A stretch of 64,000 bases of DNA from Fidelibacterota bacterium UBA6531 (GTDB taxonomy: Bacteria; Fidelibacterota; Marinisomatia; Marinisomatales; TCS55), in contig DJKX01000032.1 in the NCBI GenBank assembly GCA_002436185.1, positions 90,335 to 154,334 of the forward strand. Reading direction: 5' to 3'. Numbering within the stretch: the stretch's first letter is position 1; each line of letters starts with the position of its first letter. This document shows, piece after piece, positions 51,136 to 60,755 of the stretch. The notes under the pieces are model-generated. The model worked only from the letters and a program-made list of their open reading frames with translations. It had not been told where the DNA came from and did not search any database. The position numbers were made by a program, and so were the translations under genes.

Positions 51136-54077
51136 TTGCTGAATCCCTTACCGTTCAATTCATCTCCGGGACGAACACTTGTAATTCTTGAATTCATGCC
51201 ACCTGAAACTGAAAAATACCATCCGCTGATATCTTCTGTTTTATATTTTCCAACGTTTTCATCAAATGAATCCGGATCACGGACACGAATACGAATACTA
51301 TCCGAAATTGTTACCGGCGACCATGTTAAAGAATCAACATTGACTTCTCCGCTTGCAATATCATTCCAATCATCTTCTGCAGGATTACTACCGGTTGAAT
51401 AGGCTAAATCAACCGAAGATACAGATCCATATGTTTTCCACTTTATAGTGTATTCCTCCCCTAATGTAAGTGATTCACCGCCATTGGGATAAAGTATCAC
51501 AATTTCATCAGGGGCTGCATCCATCATTCCTGTACTTATTAAACGAAAAATTAAAAATGTACTAATATCAATATAATCCTCTGAAGTCAGGTAAACGGAT
51601 TCACCATTCGTCCCATTCAAATGAAATCTTGGAGCAGTATAATGTTCACCATAATCTGTAAGTAAAAATAATCTATTTGTATCAATGACACTAGAATAAG
51701 AAATCTCTCCCGGTGACGATACTTGGCCCGAATGACCAACCGTAGATGTATCACTATAAAATCCAGCCGGTTCGGGTAAGATCACTTTCAAGAGAGTGTC
51801 TACGTATGAAATTACTGTATCTTTTCCCATGGGATTATATTTTACCAAGTAAACAACGCCATCCACACAATCGCTGTAATCATTCATGACTGAAAAAATA
51901 TATAAGTCATCTGCTGATGAATCGGGATTCAGACTGGCACACGTATTCATATAATATAAACTATCCGTTGGATTCCAGCCGGGTTCCTGGATGGCTAAAC
52001 TGTCTCTAAAAATACCCAACATCTCTTGAGTTAAATCCAGTGGAAATAATTTTTTATTGGAAAGCAAGATTGAAATTTCACCGCCAACCGGGATACTATT
52101 AATGACTGTAGAGGTTAATTCGGCATACGATAATGAAGATCTTATCCTGTTGCGAACATCATGAGCCATTTCCTCAATTGGCGTTTCCGTTACAGATATA
52201 AATGTCATTGGATCCATCCTGACTTCGAAGGGAGCTACCATACGATACTCTCCGCCAATCGTCGCTCCGCCGACAATGGTTCCTCGGCCATCAATTCGAG
52301 CGGCAGATCTGATAATCATTACTGCCGGATTGAACGAAAGTAAATCAACGATTGTAGATGTGCCCTCTGATGGAGGAGTCGTAATGCTGTCTGACCATGT
52401 TACTGCATCCACGGTTGCATAACTCAAAACCGTTGTACCAATTTTGCTCATGCGGATTATAGTACGTGTGCTGTCTGATCCATAATCGCTGGGTTTGGCA
52501 ATTGTTGCTCGGACTTCAACGATGGATGAATCTCCCATTGTATTATAACCAACCATATCCACATCCAACTGGACAGGAAGGTCTATAGAGTTAATCATAT
52601 CAAATTCAAAGGACACAGCGGTAAATGCCATTCCGGAAAATCCCGAAGGCATACCAGCAATATCTTGAGTAGAAGGCGGGAATGTTTCAATAATGTTTGC
52701 TTCCAGCGACTCGAAGTGGAGTTCATCCACGGTCACATTAATGGTAAAATTCCCCAGTTCAGAACCATCCAGCGGAATAAATGCGGTTTGAGCCTGTAAT
52801 CGAGCTGTCAAATCAATGGTTAATTCTGAAAGTGCACTATCCGCTCCAGCCGGATTTAAAAATGTATAACCGTCAATAGCGAAGGTCTTACTGTACGTTG
52901 TATAATCCTCGAATAATACTGTATCCACTTTGACGGAATCTCCACCAGTAGGTGGCGGTACAAAATTCCTGAAATTCATGATGAAGTCCATATAAAATGG
53001 ATAGGTACTCTTCAGATTAGAAATAGCAATTTCATTAATACCAAAAGCTGTGCCTGTTTTGAAGATACCCGAATAAATCTCCACGGTAGATGGAAATGTA
53101 ACAGGCGGTAGTTCTGTAGGCATATCGTATTCCGCAATTTCTACAACTGCTTCATCTACACCGGCAATGCGGATACGGATTGAAAATTTTACCTGAACAG
53201 AATCTCCATCAAAAACTGTTAAGGTATCTGTATTATTTGGATGAGAAGCCACATCAAAATCAAATAGTATTCTGATTGCATCTTTAATTTGTTGATCACC
53301 TATTAATGTTGAACGTGTAAATGTTTCATCTTTTACCACTGTACTTTGTTCATGATCAGCTAAGGTATCTGGTGACACACTGGAACCAGTAAACATTGAA
53401 AATCGTGCATTAGTGATATCTGTTAACATGCCATCATTTGTAATGGATGAGAAGAAAAAACTGCTGTCACTGCTGCCGTCATCCTGGATCATTACACCGG
53501 ATACTTCCGTTATGAATTCAGGCAGCTCACTTTCATCTATTTCAGGGAGATCGATTTGAACAACAGGAAACGTTGTATCAAATAAAGCAATTATATCATT
53601 CCATGTTGAGGCAAGTATCTGCCGATCACTTGTCGGGGGAACAGTAAAAGGCATGCCATCAATATCCATCAATACACCAGGAATAAATGGAATAGTCACA
53701 TCTATTGTTGTATCTACAACAACTGTAAGACTGGGTGCAGTTTGAGGAGTCCCTTCATATTCAATTTCTGCTCCCACGTCCACTTCCAAATAGGATGCAT
53801 CAATGGATGTTTTAGGAAGTGTATCTTCAAATATCAACTGCATTCCAAGTGAATCATCTGTAGAGAAAATTTGTTTATTATCTACAATCCCATCCAGTGT
53901 ATACTTTTCCTGGACGAGAGGGATTTTCAGGTCAATAAACCAGGTAGGAGTTTCGAAATCTGACGGATTTTGAAAATCGCAGGCACCTATATACAATAAG
54001 GAAACAGTAATCCCTAAAATGGAGATGAATCTCTTTAGACGGAAAATCGTCGACCTCGGATTGTTAACGCTCTTCAT
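51132..54077 (-). CDS. Very large lipoprotein with C-terminal Ig-like domain, function unknown
   Basis: 981 residues. The signal peptide ends SLLYIGAC with the lipid cysteine at residue 33. The body is beta-rich, acidic and rich in T, S and D, with repeated short phrases such as VQIDLPEIDESELPEF, TFPSTVEIYSGIFKTG and FTINVTVDELHFESLEA; I do not recognise a named domain there. Near residue 880 a sequence IVILYPNGGESLTLGEEYTI and VTISDSIRIRVRDPDSF is an Ig-like Kre9/KNH-type module common in FCB secreted proteins. It precedes the barrel gene with a four-base overlap. Probably an outer-membrane surface lipoprotein. Confidence 0.75.
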   Translation of the reverse strand: MKSVNNPRSTIFRLKRFISILGITVSLLYIGACDFQNPSDFETPTWFIDLKIPLVQEKYTLDGIVDNKQIFSTDDSLGMQLIFEDTLPKTSIDASYLEVDVGAEIEYEGTPQTAPSLTVVVDTTIDVTIPFIPGVLMDIDGMPFTVPPTSDRQILASTWNDIIALFDTTFPVVQIDLPEIDESELPEFITEVSGVMIQDDGSSDSSFFFSSITNDGMLTDITNARFSMFTGSSVSPDTLADHEQSTVVKDETFTRSTLIGDQQIKDAIRILFDFDVASHPNNTDTLTVFDGDSVQVKFSIRIRIAGVDEAVVEIAEYDMPTELPPVTFPSTVEIYSGIFKTGTAFGINEIAISNLKSTYPFYMDFIMNFRNFVPPPTGGDSVKVDTVLFEDYTTYSKTFAIDGYTFLNPAGADSALSELTIDLTARLQAQTAFIPLDGSELGNFTINVTVDELHFESLEANIIETFPPSTQDIAGMPSGFSGMAFTAVSFEFDMINSIDLPVQLDVDMVGYNTMGDSSIVEVRATIAKPSDYGSDSTRTIIRMSKIGTTVLSYATVDAVTWSDSITTPPSEGTSTIVDLLSFNPAVMIIRSAARIDGRGTIVGGATIGGEYRMVAPFEVRMDPMTFISVTETPIEEMAHDVRNRIRSSLSYAELTSTVINSIPVGGEISILLSNKKLFPLDLTQEMLGIFRDSLAIQEPGWNPTDSLYYMNTCASLNPDSSADDLYIFSVMNDYSDCVDGVVYLVKYNPMGKDTVISYVDTLLKVILPEPAGFYSDTSTVGHSGQVSSPGEISYSSVIDTNRLFLLTDYGEHYTAPRFHLNGTNGESVYLTSEDYIDISTFLIFRLISTGMMDAAPDEIVILYPNGGESLTLGEEYTIKWKTYGSVSSVDLAYSTGSNPAEDDWNDIASGEVNVDSLTWSPVTISDSIRIRVRDPDSFDENVGKYKTEDISGWYFSVSGGMNSRITSVRPGDELNGKGFSK

Positions 54078-54118
54078 ATTGGAATGAGAAATTCATTCTT
54101 TTTGAGCATTCTTACTAT

Positions 54119-54152
54119 AAAAAAATCCACATCTTTTTAATGTGGATTTTTT
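54119..54152 (-). terminator. Terminator after ahcY
   Basis: Stem AAAAATCCACAT / ATGTGGATTTTT with a short loop (CTTTTTA) and a T run when read on either strand. It lies 24 bases past the ahcY stop on the minus strand and ahead of the lipoprotein gene. Confidence 0.8.
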
Positions 54153-54175
54153 GAATGATAAGTGACGAAAAAGGG

Positions 54176-55603
54176 TTAATAGCGATATTCATCCTTTTTG
54201 TAAGGACCATTTTTACTTACGCCAATATAGTTAGCCTGATCATCTGACAGTTTAGTTAATGTTACTCCCAGTTTATCTAAGTGCAATCGTGCTACTTCTT
54301 CATCTAATATCTTTGGAAGAACGTATACGCCGACTTCAGGTTTTTCTTCAGCCAACGCTATTTGAGCTAATACTTGATTTGTAAATGAATTTGACATGAC
54401 AAAACTTGGGTGTCCGGTAGCACATCCTAAATTCACCAAACGTCCTTCAGCTAAAATAAAAATCTGATGACCATCTTCAAACGTATATTTGTCCACCTGT
54501 GGTTTAATATTTTCTCTTTTTGTAGTTGAATCATTATTTAATACGTCCATCTGAATTTCATTATCAAAATGGCCAATATTACAAATAATCGCTTGATCTT
54601 TCATTCGCTTCATGTGGTCGAATGTGATGATATCTTTATTACCGGTTGCAGTCACATAAATATCGGCTTCAGGCAAGGCTTGTTCAACCGTTTTGACTTC
54701 ATATCCTTCCATGGCAGCCTGAAGAGCACAAATAGGATCAATTTCAGAAACGATGACACGAGCACCAAATCCCTTCATAGATTGAGCGCATCCTTTTCCT
54801 ACATCTCCATATCCACATACAATGACTACTTTACCGGCAATCATAACATCTGTGGCGCGCTTGATGCCATCAGCTAATGATTCTCGGCATCCATAAATAT
54901 TATCAAATTTTGACTTAGTAACAGAATCATTTACATTATAGGCAGGAAATAAAAGTGTGCCGTCTTTTTCCATTTGTTCCAAGCGATGTACACCTGTGGT
55001 TGTTTCTTCAGAAACACCAATGATGTTTTTCGATATTTTATGCCAATGCTGATCATCTTTTTCCAATACATCCCTTAATAACTTTTCAATGACAATTTCT
55101 TCTTCAATGGTTGTTTTGATTTCAGGAACTTTACCTGATTCAGCAAAAATATTTTCAAGTTGAAATCCTTTATGAATAAGGAGTGTAGCATCACCACCAT
55201 CATCTACAATAAGATCCGGGCCACTTCCGTCCGGAAATGTTAATGCCTGCATTGTGCACCACCAATATTCTTCCAACGATTCACCTTTCCAGGCAAAAAC
55301 GGGAACACCGCTATCTGCAATGGCAGCAGCAGCGTGGTCTTGAGTAGAAAAAATATTGCACGATGCCCAGCGAATATCTGCACCCAGTTCCCTTAATGTT
55401 TTAATCAAAATAGCTGTTTCAATTGTCATATGGAGAGAACCGGTCAACTTTAATCCTGCCAACGATTTTTCAGACCCATATTTTTCTTTGGCCGTCATTA
55501 ATCCGGGCATTTCTTTTTCTGAAATAGAAATTGCTTTGCGTCCAGATTCAGCAAGGCTTATATCAGCAATTTTATAGGGTAAATTTTCTGTAATTGGTTT
55601 CAC
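54176..55603 (-). CDS. ahcY: Adenosylhomocysteinase
   Basis: A 475-residue NAD-dependent enzyme that splits S-adenosylhomocysteine to adenosine and homocysteine, keeping methylation going. Marks are YKIADISLAESGRKAISISE, GLKLTGSLHMTIETAILIKT, DDGGDATLLIHKG, GKVVIVCGYGDVGKGCAQSM for NAD, VTATGNKDIITFDHM and NIGHFDNEIQMD, ending DEYRY, the conserved C-terminal KYRY-like tail. It follows metK closely (15 bases), making a methyl-cycle pair. Confidence 0.96.
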   Translation of the reverse strand: MKPITENLPYKIADISLAESGRKAISISEKEMPGLMTAKEKYGSEKSLAGLKLTGSLHMTIETAILIKTLRELGADIRWASCNIFSTQDHAAAAIADSGVPVFAWKGESLEEYWWCTMQALTFPDGSGPDLIVDDGGDATLLIHKGFQLENIFAESGKVPEIKTTIEEEIVIEKLLRDVLEKDDQHWHKISKNIIGVSEETTTGVHRLEQMEKDGTLLFPAYNVNDSVTKSKFDNIYGCRESLADGIKRATDVMIAGKVVIVCGYGDVGKGCAQSMKGFGARVIVSEIDPICALQAAMEGYEVKTVEQALPEADIYVTATGNKDIITFDHMKRMKDQAIICNIGHFDNEIQMDVLNNDSTTKRENIKPQVDKYTFEDGHQIFILAEGRLVNLGCATGHPSFVMSNSFTNQVLAQIALAEEKPEVGVYVLPKILDEEVARLHLDKLGVTLTKLSDDQANYIGVSKNGPYKKDEYRY

Positions 55604-55617
55604 ATATTCTCCGCAAT

Positions 55618-56805
55618 TTATATAATGTTATGTAGTTCGTTAATCATATCCGTTTTTTCCCATGTAAACAAATCATCTTCCCGTCCAAAGTGGCCATAAG
55701 CTGCAGTTGCAAGATAGCGTGGTTTTTTCAGATCAAGGTGCTTAATAATTCCAGCCGGTTTTAAAGGAAATAATTCCCGGGCCGCATTGGTCAGTGCTGT
55801 ATCATCCAGTTTTCCAGTACCAAATGTTTTCACATAAAAAGATGTTGGTTCAGCCACACCAATACTATACGAAAATTGTATTTCACATTTTTCAGCTAAT
55901 TCGGCAGCGACAATATTTTTGGCAATGTAGCGAGCCATATACGCAGCAGAGCGATCTACTTTAGATGGGTCTTTACCTGAAAATGCACCACCGCCATGGG
56001 GCGCGTAACCTCCATAGGTATCTACAATAATTTTACGACCGGTTAATCCTGTATCAGCGGCTGGACCACCATAAACAAAGCGCCCTGTTCCATTCACAAT
56101 AAATGAATCATCATAGGCAATACCATATTCATCCAATACTGGTTTAATAATCTGATCGACAACTTGTGCTTCTACAAAGTCATGCTCTTGCTCTTTTGTA
56201 CCTTTTTCATCGAGCATATCATCGTGCTGTGTCGCAATAACTGATTTGCTCACTTTAACAGGACCGGAACTATTGTATTCCACCGTTACCTGTGATTTAC
56301 CGTCGGGTCGGATCCAAGGCATCGTACCATCTTTACGCAATTTCGCCAGTCGCTCTGTCAGTCTGTGAGCAAGATGGATGGGTAAGGGCATTAATTCATC
56401 AGTTTCATTACAGGCAAATCCAAACATAAGCCCCTGGTCTCCTGCGCCTTGTTCATCATGCAAACCTGATCCTTCATCAACGCCTTGAGAAATTTCCGGA
56501 CTTTGGGCATCCAAACTGGAGATAACTTTAACTTGCTCATCATCCATACCATAGGCTTCATTGTTGTAACCAATTTCGGCCAAGGTTTCCTTTACAACAT
56601 GCTCTACTTCAACAAAGCCATTCGTTGTCACTTCTCCTGAAACAACCACTAATCCGGTTGTAGCTAAAGTTTCACAGGCAACCCTTGAATTAGGATCCTG
56701 CGATATTAGATTATCTAAAATTGCATCAGATATGGCATCGCAGACCTTATCTGGATGTCCTTCAGTCACTGATTCAGATGTAAATAAATAATTGTTCATA
56801 CTCAT
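55618..56805 (-). CDS. metK: S-adenosylmethionine synthetase
   Basis: A 395-residue enzyme that makes SAM from methionine and ATP. TSESVTEGHPDKVCDAISDA at the start, GAGDQGLMFGFACNE for substrate binding, GGPAADTGLTGRKIIVDTYG and GGGAFSGKDPSKVDRSAAYM for the phosphate loop. It lies upstream of ahcY in the same direction. In the 118-base leader (56806-56923) I see no clear SAM riboswitch. Confidence 0.96.
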   Translation of the reverse strand: MSMNNYLFTSESVTEGHPDKVCDAISDAILDNLISQDPNSRVACETLATTGLVVVSGEVTTNGFVEVEHVVKETLAEIGYNNEAYGMDDEQVKVISSLDAQSPEISQGVDEGSGLHDEQGAGDQGLMFGFACNETDELMPLPIHLAHRLTERLAKLRKDGTMPWIRPDGKSQVTVEYNSSGPVKVSKSVIATQHDDMLDEKGTKEQEHDFVEAQVVDQIIKPVLDEYGIAYDDSFIVNGTGRFVYGGPAADTGLTGRKIIVDTYGGYAPHGGGAFSGKDPSKVDRSAAYMARYIAKNIVAAELAEKCEIQFSYSIGVAEPTSFYVKTFGTGKLDDTALTNAARELFPLKPAGIIKHLDLKKPRYLATAAYGHFGREDDLFTWEKTDMINELHNII

Positions 56806-56923
56806 AATAGTTTAATACTTCCTGTTATTGGGGCAAAAATTTACCTTTCTTATCCAACGCTCTCCAAGAGTCTTTGAGTTTATAAAGAATAAATAGAAAG
56901 AAAGATAATTTTTGAATCAATGA

Positions 56924-57211
56924 TCAATGAGCAAACATCTTTTCCTTTATTTTTTTTACCCGGATTATCATTTTATCAACAGCCCTGTCTATTGATTTGG
57001 TTGCGTTATCTGTTGTTTCTTTTATATTCAAATGTCGTGATGGCATGTAGAGATTTATTTCCGTGGTATACATATTATTTTCATGAAGTAAAATAATTTG
57101 ACACCGTGTAATGCGATCAAATATTTTATTAAGTCGTTGCACTTCCTGCTCTGCATATTCTCGTAAAGTATCAGGAGCATGAAAATGACGAGCTGTGAAT
57201 TCAATGAGCAT
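56924..57211 (-). CDS. hpf: Ribosome hibernation promoting factor (short HPF/YfiA family)
   Basis: A 95-residue protein with the HPF fold: LIEFTARHFHAPDTLREYAE, then VQRLNKIFDRITRC and the basic MIIRVKKIKEKM end. It binds the small subunit and helps form inactive ribosomes in stationary phase. ATG 57211 is preceded by AAGGAGG; a longer in-frame opening upstream runs into the pckA end and is not a natural start. It lacks the C-terminal domain of long HPF. Confidence 0.88.
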   Translation of the reverse strand: MLIEFTARHFHAPDTLREYAEQEVQRLNKIFDRITRCQIILLHENNMYTTEINLYMPSRHLNIKETTDNATKSIDRAVDKMIIRVKKIKEKMFAH

Positions 57212-57224
57212 GAATTTCCTCCTT

Positions 57225-57251
57225 AAGGTTTTGAAGGCTTCGCAAAACCTT
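57225..57251 (-). promoter_or_regulatory. Hairpin between pckA and hpf
   Basis: AAGGTTTTG (57225-57233) pairs with CAAAACCTT (57243-57251) around a 9-base loop, directly ahead of the AAGGAGG of hpf on the minus strand, which lies within about five bases of the stem. It may end pckA transcription, stabilise a processed mRNA end, or limit hpf initiation. Confidence 0.4.
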
Positions 57252-57254
57252 CGT

Positions 57255-58874
57255 TTAATTAATGACAGGGCCTGCTGTATGAATAGCAGGGTCATCAATA
57301 TTATATTGTTTAAAATTTTTCTGAAATTTTTCTGCTAGCTGTCTAGCTGTTTTGTGGTATTCATCCACATTTTTCCAGGCATTTGTTGGCAAGAGTATTT
57401 CCTCCCTAATATTTTCCAATTGATTCGGAACTTGAACACCAAAATAATGATCTTGTACACACTCTGCTGATTCAATGCTGCCATCCAATACTTTATGGAT
57501 AATTTGTCTTGTAATGGGCAGACTGATCCGTTTAGCTCCGGAACTGGCACTTGCGCCAACCCAACCCGTATTAACAAGATAACAAGGAACATTATATTTA
57601 TTCATTTTCTTGTGTAGTAATTCAGCATATTTCAATGGGTGCAGGGTTAAAAAGGGTCCGCCAAAACAAGGTGAAAATGTGGCAACAGGTTCTGTGATTC
57701 CCCGTTCTGTCCCTGCGACCTTTGCTGTATATCCACTAATAAAATGATACATGGCCTGTTCTGGAGTTAATTTTGAAACCGGAGGTAGAATACCATAGGC
57801 ATCACAGGTGAGAAAAATGATTTTTTTTGGATGCCCTGACATGGCAGGTTTTCCCTGACCAAATACAGAATTATCAATATAATTCAACGGATAGGAGACA
57901 CGTGTATTTTCAGTTTTCGAACCGTCACTGAAGTCGATAACCCTGGTACGTTCATCAAAGACAACATTTTCAAGTAATGCTCCATGGCGGATTGCATTGT
58001 ATATATCTGGTTCATATTCGGGATTCAAATCGATGACTTTTGCATAGCAGCCACCCTCAAAATTAAAAATACCATCATCAGACCAGCCATGTTCGTCGTC
58101 CCCGATTAAAGGTCTTTCAGGATCTGTACTTAATGTAGTTTTACCCGTTCCGGAAAGTCCGAAAAAGATAGCGGGATTTTCTCCATTTTTATCAACGTTT
58201 GCTGAACAATGCATAGACAATACACCTTGCAAAGGCAGCAAATAATTTAGCACAGAAAATATACCCTTTTTCATTTCGCCGCCATATTCAGTTCCGCCAA
58301 TAATGGCGATACGTTTGGCCATGTGAAAAATGATAAATGTCTTTGAATTCATTCCATATTCTTCAAATTTCTGGTTTTTTACATCTGATGCATTAATTAT
58401 AGTAAAATCCGGTTCAAATCCGATTAACTCATCCTGTTCAGGACGAATAAACATGTTGTGTGCAAAATGAGCCTGCCAGGCTTTCTTGGCAACTATTCTT
58501 ACGTTTAGCCTGTATTTTGGATCTGCGCCGGCAAATCCATCGAAAATATATTTATTGGAATCATCTGCATGATTATAGTAATTCACAACTTGATCATATA
58601 ATTCATCAAATATGTTTTCATCCACTTTAACATTGACCGGTCCCCACCACAAATTTCCATTCGAAGATTTTTCATCTACAAAATATTTATCTTTTGGAGA
58701 TCGCCCGGTATACCGTCCTGTGTCAACCATGATGGCACCATTCATCTCCATTTTACCTTCTTTATGTAAAAGAATATCTTTAATCAAACTTTCAACAGGA
58801 AGATTTCTAAATATTTTGTCAACATCCGTTAAACCAATTTTATCTAATCCTAATTTTTCAACTGTGGTTAGCAT
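57255..58874 (-). CDS. pckA: Phosphoenolpyruvate carboxykinase (ATP-dependent)
   Basis: A 539-residue gluconeogenic enzyme: oxaloacetate plus ATP gives PEP, CO2 and ADP. VDTGRYTGRSPKDKYFVDE, RIAIIGGTEYGGEMKKGIF, the P-loop FFGLSGTGKTTLSTDP and the metal motif IGDDEHGWSDDGIFNFEGG are those of the ATP type, not the GTP type. Near the end it has LVNTGWVGASASSGAKR. With sucCD and the sugar genes it shows a working gluconeogenic flow. Confidence 0.96.
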   Translation of the reverse strand: MLTTVEKLGLDKIGLTDVDKIFRNLPVESLIKDILLHKEGKMEMNGAIMVDTGRYTGRSPKDKYFVDEKSSNGNLWWGPVNVKVDENIFDELYDQVVNYYNHADDSNKYIFDGFAGADPKYRLNVRIVAKKAWQAHFAHNMFIRPEQDELIGFEPDFTIINASDVKNQKFEEYGMNSKTFIIFHMAKRIAIIGGTEYGGEMKKGIFSVLNYLLPLQGVLSMHCSANVDKNGENPAIFFGLSGTGKTTLSTDPERPLIGDDEHGWSDDGIFNFEGGCYAKVIDLNPEYEPDIYNAIRHGALLENVVFDERTRVIDFSDGSKTENTRVSYPLNYIDNSVFGQGKPAMSGHPKKIIFLTCDAYGILPPVSKLTPEQAMYHFISGYTAKVAGTERGITEPVATFSPCFGGPFLTLHPLKYAELLHKKMNKYNVPCYLVNTGWVGASASSGAKRISLPITRQIIHKVLDGSIESAECVQDHYFGVQVPNQLENIREEILLPTNAWKNVDEYHKTARQLAEKFQKNFKQYNIDDPAIHTAGPVIN

Positions 58875-58885
58875 CTTTGCTCCAA

Positions 58886-59794
58886 TTATTCACCATGGGG
58901 ATGAGCTTGTTTATATATTTCTTTCATTTTTTCTGGTTGAATGTGTGTATACACTTGCGTTGATGAAAGACTGCTATGGCCCAGAAAATCCTTCAATGCC
59001 CTGATATCCGCACCGCGTTCAAGCATATGCGTGGCGAATGAATGACGTAGCGTATGAGGTCCCAAAGACGATCCTTCCGCAATTTGCTGTAAATACATAC
59101 TCACACGCCGCTGGACCGTTCTAGTTGAAATCCGCATACCTTTTGAATTTATAAAACATGGTTCTTTAGCGTCACCCGTTTTAATACTTATACCTCGTTT
59201 TAACATATAATTATCAATGGAAATTTTGGCACGATTACCATAAGGAATCAATCTCTCTTTCTTTCCTTTTCCAAAAACCCGAACGCATTGCTGATCGCTA
59301 TTAAAATCACCTAAGTTTAAATTAACTAATTCACTTAAACGCATTCCAGTACTATAAAACAATTCCAAAAGTGCCCGGTCACGAATACCAATCAGTGTAT
59401 CTGCTTTAGGGCTATTCATCAAGTCTTCGATGGATTTTTCCCGAATATAAACAGGAAGTGTTTTGGGTGTCTTGGGTGTTTTGATATTTGTAGAAGGGTT
59501 TGTTTTTATAACATCATTTTTATGAATATATTTACAAAAGGACTTAATGGTGGCAAGTCTGCGGGCTACCGTCCTACTGCTAAAATCTTCTTCAAATTCT
59601 TTGCCCAAAAAATGACGAATCGTTTGACGATCAATTTTGTCGACTGTCCATTTAGGATTGTTTGTGTACGATTTCATAAATAGATCAAAACGGTTTAAAT
59701 CATTAGAATAGGATGTTATGGTATGGACAGAATATCCCTTTTCCTGCTCTGCATATAAAATAAAATCGGTGATATGCTTATTTAAATTAGCCAT
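58886..59794 (-). CDS. XerC/XerD-type tyrosine recombinase
   Basis: A 302-residue site-specific recombinase used for chromosome dimer resolution at dif. An N-terminal SAM-like core-binding domain (YAEQEKGYSVHTITSYSNDL) precedes the catalytic domain with arginine in STGMRLSELVNL, lysine in FGKGKKERLIPYG, HxxR in PHTLRHSFATHML, and histidine and tyrosine in GHSSLSSTQVYTHI. ATG 59794 is chosen: it overlaps the RluD stop by eight bases and gives the normal N-terminus; the frame extends seven residues upstream. Whether it is XerC or XerD cannot be set by sequence alone. No attachment sites or prophage genes are near, so a housekeeping role is likely. Confidence 0.9.
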   Translation of the reverse strand: MANLNKHITDFILYAEQEKGYSVHTITSYSNDLNRFDLFMKSYTNNPKWTVDKIDRQTIRHFLGKEFEEDFSSRTVARRLATIKSFCKYIHKNDVIKTNPSTNIKTPKTPKTLPVYIREKSIEDLMNSPKADTLIGIRDRALLELFYSTGMRLSELVNLNLGDFNSDQQCVRVFGKGKKERLIPYGNRAKISIDNYMLKRGISIKTGDAKEPCFINSKGMRISTRTVQRRVSMYLQQIAEGSSLGPHTLRHSFATHMLERGADIRALKDFLGHSSLSSTQVYTHIQPEKMKEIYKQAHPHGE

Positions 59795-60755
59795 AATGGG
59801 TTTGCATATGTTCAATCATTGTTTGCATATCCTGGGGCAATTCTGCAGTAAAATTAACCCTTTCTCCCGATATAGGATGATTAAATGATAATTGTTTTGC
59901 ATGGAGCCCATGGCGGTTCATTTTCTTCAATAACAATTTAATATCACGTTGAACCTCCGGTAAAAATCCTTTGGTTCGATTGATACCACCGTTGTATTTC
60001 TCATCATGAACAATGGGATGATTCATATGCATTGCATGGATACGAATTTGATGCGTGCGCCCTGTCTTTGGATAAAACTCAACAACGCTCATATACCGAA
60101 AATCCTGAAGTACTTTAAAATATGTAACTGCCTTACGCCCGGATTCATCAACACAGAAAGTCGTTGGATTTTTTCGGTTTCGTTTAAGTGAAACATCTAT
60201 ACAGCCTTCTTTATCTTTCCATACTCCCCATGATATCCCAATATATGTCTTTTCAACCGTTCGATCCTGAAACTGTGCTGCAATATTGCTATGGGCATTA
60301 TTCGTCTTTGCCACAACCATGATACCGGATGTTTCCTGATCAAGGCGATGGACAATTCCGGGACGCAAAGCTTCATTTAATGTTGATAGATTTTCGCAAT
60401 GATGCTTTAATCCATGTACGAGTGTTCCGGTATAATTACCCTTACCGGGATGGACAACTAAACCTGCCTGTTTATTAATGATAATAATATCATCATCTTC
60501 AAATAAGATATTTAGGGGAATATCTTCAGGTATAATTGAATCTATTTCAGGTTCGATATCCATCGGTTTTGCAACGACTGTGTCACCCACTTGGAGTCTA
60601 TAATTTGCTTTTTCCAATTTTCCATTAACGGTTACAAATTCCTGTTTAATCATCTTCTGTATCTGTGTACGTGTAACCTCGGGCAATTGTTCAACTAAAT
60701 AGTGATCCAGGCGCATGTTTTCTTCACCTGTAATCACGCGATTATTCGTAATCAA
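59787..60755 (-). CDS. rluD: RluD-family pseudouridine synthase
   Basis: A 322-residue enzyme that isomerises uridines of 23S rRNA (RluD: 1911, 1915 and 1917). N-terminal S4 domain (RLDHYLVEQLPEVTRTQIQK, VTVNGKLEKANYRLQVGD), then the catalytic aspartate in RPGIVHRLDQETSGIMVVAK and RTHQIRIHAMHMNHPIVHD. The start is TTG 60755 overlapping the lspA stop, or ATG 60716 right before RLDHYL. Neighbouring lspA-rluD is a common order. Confidence 0.88.
   Translation of the reverse strand: MITNNRVITGEENMRLDHYLVEQLPEVTRTQIQKMIKQEFVTVNGKLEKANYRLQVGDTVVAKPMDIEPEIDSIIPEDIPLNILFEDDDIIIINKQAGLVVHPGKGNYTGTLVHGLKHHCENLSTLNEALRPGIVHRLDQETSGIMVVAKTNNAHSNIAAQFQDRTVEKTYIGISWGVWKDKEGCIDVSLKRNRKNPTTFCVDESGRKAVTYFKVLQDFRYMSVVEFYPKTGRTHQIRIHAMHMNHPIVHDEKYNGGINRTKGFLPEVQRDIKLLLKKMNRHGLHAKQLSFNHPISGERVNFTAELPQDMQTMIEHMQTHYG

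Noticed and set aside
56806..56923. A SAM or SAH riboswitch ahead of metK-ahcY
   Set aside because: I searched the leader by eye for the usual SAM-I core and a terminator-like partner and saw neither; a covariance-model search would be decisive.
57212..57298. A longer N-terminus for HPF
   Set aside because: The extension runs back into the pckA end and lies upstream of the AAGGAGG site; homologues start at LIEFTARHF.
58886..59794. Xer-type recombinase as sign of a mobile island
   Set aside because: Neighbours are housekeeping genes in a coupled order and no attachment repeats are seen; a chromosomal Xer role is simpler.
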